Part shown: in pieces, positions 40,601 through 42,391 of the stretch
Numbering within the stretch: position 1 is the stretch's first letter
How the letters are laid out: each line of letters begins with the position of its first letter
Origin: an uncultured Oscillospiraceae bacterium
Lineage (GTDB): Bacteria > Bacillota > Clostridia > Oscillospirales > Oscillospiraceae
Direction: 5' to 3'
DNA: 42,391 bases
Assembly (NCBI GenBank): GCA_934561515.1
Contig: CAKTGM010000014.1
Span: 1-42,391 of the forward strand
The notes under the pieces: model-generated
What the model was told of the DNA's origin: nothing
What the model saw: the letters and a program-made list of their open reading frames with translations, nothing else
Database searches by the model: none
Position numbers and translations under genes: made by a program

Positions 40601-42391
40601 CATCACGAGCGTGCGCTGCTACAACGGCACATGGGTGGAGAACACGAACAACAAGTACATGAGCGCCGTGGTCAGAAACATCAAGGGCCAGCACGCCGAA
40701 ACCGGCATCATCAACCGCCTCACCGACCCCGTGCAGTACAACGACAAGTTCACCGCGACCTTTGAGATCAAGCCCAAGGAGGGCTACCAGTTCGTCCTGT
40801 ACACCTCGTACATCAGCGGCGATTCCTGGTACAAGAAGGCCAACAGCAAGGTCATCCAGTGCAGCATCCCCGGCGACAGCTCCCTCGACAGCGCCATTTT
40901 CAAGGGCTGTGAGGAGGGCGGCGAGTACTATAACGGCTCGTACGTCACGCCCGCCAACGCAACGCTGTACTACGCCTACGAGGAGCCCTGCCTGAAGGAC
41001 CCCACCGGCGGCACGATCTATCTGAACACCGTCTTCCTCACCACCGACGAGCCCATGGAGGGCGACCCCCGCTACGGCGGCCCGCTCCCCTCGAACTACC
41101 GCAACAATATGCTGAATGTTCGCATCAACACCATTGAGAATATCTTCACCGCCGGCGGCTACCCCGTGCTCTCGAGCGAGAGCAGGGTCTCCAAGGTTCC
41201 CGATGTGACGGGCACGGGCACGGCCTACGCGCCGGTGCTGTATGCCGACAAGGACAGCGCGACCAGCGCCAATAATCCCGGCTCGTGGTATAACGTGCTC
41301 TATGACGGCAGCAATCCGCGCCCCGACGCCGACCTCATGCGCCAGCGCTACGAGGCGGGCACTTACATCAACGAGCTGGTCATCACGGCGGGCGTTGCGG
41401 CCGACGGCACGAAGTATTACTTCGAGCCCAACACCGCGCTCGTTATCAACGGCTACAAGGTGCAGCTGCTCCATCCCTCGGACAACGGCACGTTCTCGCA
41501 GGCCGATGTGTATGACGATGTGTACGGCTACCAGTTCCTCGGCTACTCGCCCGGCAAGCTGAGAGCCACCTACTACATCGTTTCGGACAGACAGCCCGCG
41601 TATAACACCGCCACCGTCACGCTGGCCGCGCCTGTCACGGGCGAGAAGGCCGCCGTCGCGTCCGACGCCATCGTTACGGGCGTGACCCGCACCGGCGAGA
41701 GCGAGGAGATCGTCAACCACGGCGTTTACGTCCGCAGACTCACATGGTTCATTGACGCAAACGGAAACGGCCAGCTGGACGAGAACGAGGAATGCACGCC
41801 TGAAAACGGCCTCACGGCGGACGGCAGCTTCCTCGGCGGCAAGACCTACAGCGTTTACTTCGAGCTTGCCGTCACCGAGGGCATGGGGCGGCTGAACAAC
41901 GAGGCCTTTACCGTCAAGCTCAACGACCTCACGACCGCTGTCAGCACCACTGCGGCGAATGCGGTTTACACCTTCGCGGAGACGGAGATCATCGGCTACG
42001 CCCTCTCCGGCAAGGTGCAGAGCTATGACCCGAACGTTGCCGCCACGGTGAAGCTCATGCAGGGCGAAGAGGTGAAGTACACGGTCACGACCGATACGAG
42101 CAGCGGCAGCGGCCAGACGACGCAGACCTTCCGCTTTGAGACGGTCGAGCCCGGCACCTACGACCTCGTGGTTTCGAAGTCCGCGCACCTCGGCTACACG
42201 GTGAAGGGCGTGGTCATTTCGGGCGGCGACCTCGACCTCACGCAGCACGAAAAGGCGGAGATCGCGGCCATCACGCTGCCCGCGGGCGACGTGAACGGCG
42301 ACGGCACGATCAACTCCGAGGACCTCAACATGGTCTGGAAGCCGTCGAACTACTTAAAGGGCGCGGATACGGCGGAGAATCCCATCACCGA
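37621..42391 (+). CDS. Very large secreted dockerin protein (3' end beyond the window)
   Basis: The gene is open from ATG 37621 to the window end, at least 1590 residues. A signal peptide (about 1-29) is followed by a beta-helix-like segment (about 45-270), rich in NGG turns. Several beta-rich domains of unknown type follow, then a BIG2-like domain (about 865-975), a carboxypeptidase-regulatory-like beta sandwich (about 1455-1545) and the first half of a dockerin with loop DVNGDGTINSED (from about 1557). The end is cut, so the second calcium loop is not seen. AAGGAGG lies upstream of the ATG. It lies outside the 19-kb element, yet its dockerin could bind cohesins encoded inside it. The minus-strand open frame over the same region is a GC-bias shadow. 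Confidence 0.88.

Noticed and set aside
37449..42248. A 1599-codon open frame on the minus strand
   Set aside because: It covers the same DNA as the plus-strand dockerin gene, which has a signal peptide, ribosome binding site and domains. The minus frame gives low-complexity Val/Ala/Arg/His-rich protein typical of the antisense of GC-rich genes.

Overview
The window is GC-rich DNA (by eye about 60-65% G+C), consistent with a gut-type anaerobic member of Clostridia, possibly Oscillospirales. The support is an electron-bifurcating [FeFe]-hydrogenase operon, strong Shine-Dalgarno sites, SLH-anchored surface proteins, cohesin and dockerin modules, and a PdaB-like sporulation deacetylase. All family calls come from reading motifs and architecture; no database search was possible.

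Left part (1-17.2 kb) is ordinary chromosome: a membrane-linked XRE regulator, a class I/II aminotransferase, hydCBA (NuoE-like, NuoF-like and H-cluster subunits), two tandem CobW-type GTPases (one with a long His/Glu tail), a small XRE regulator next to a possible small RNA, tRNA-Thr and tRNA-Tyr genes with a duplicated tRNA 3' end, a three-gene cassette ending in a sigma-region-4-like protein, a YitT-type membrane protein, a DUF4914 protein, trmO, an OadG-like protein and a KdpD/KdpE-like two-component pair.

The main discovery is at 17.6-36.7 kb. A PdaB-like polysaccharide deacetylase gene is cut in two by a 19,047-bp insertion. The 5' part (17404-17647) carries the first catalytic motif and the 3' part (36677-37263) carries the remaining motifs. 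The junctions share an identical 18-bp repeat, and both halves are in the same frame, so exact recombination restores one gene of about 270 codons. The insertion carries a large serine recombinase beside its left end. Its circular junction would be a 60-bp site with 16-bp inverted arms (15/16 matching), each exactly 5 bp from the 18-bp core, as expected for a serine-integrase attP. This is the layout of developmentally excised elements such as skin in sigK. The recombinase and the interrupted gene also share a promoter-like motif, GCATG-N16-CATA(C/G)GCT, at similar distances from their ribosome binding sites.

The cargo, all on the plus strand, is a surface-assembly locus: a secreted transglutaminase-like protein, a PPC/Ig-like/dockerin protein, a three-cohesin protein, a cohesin-SLH anchor, a small dockerin protein, a 1355-residue cohesin/Ig-like/SLH protein, a beta-helix protein with both a cohesin and a dockerin, and a single-cohesin protein. 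No glycoside hydrolase or carbohydrate-binding module was recognised, so this looks like a non-cellulolytic cohesin-dockerin complex on an excisable element. Right of the element the interrupted gene resumes, followed by a separate, very large secreted dockerin protein that runs off the window end.
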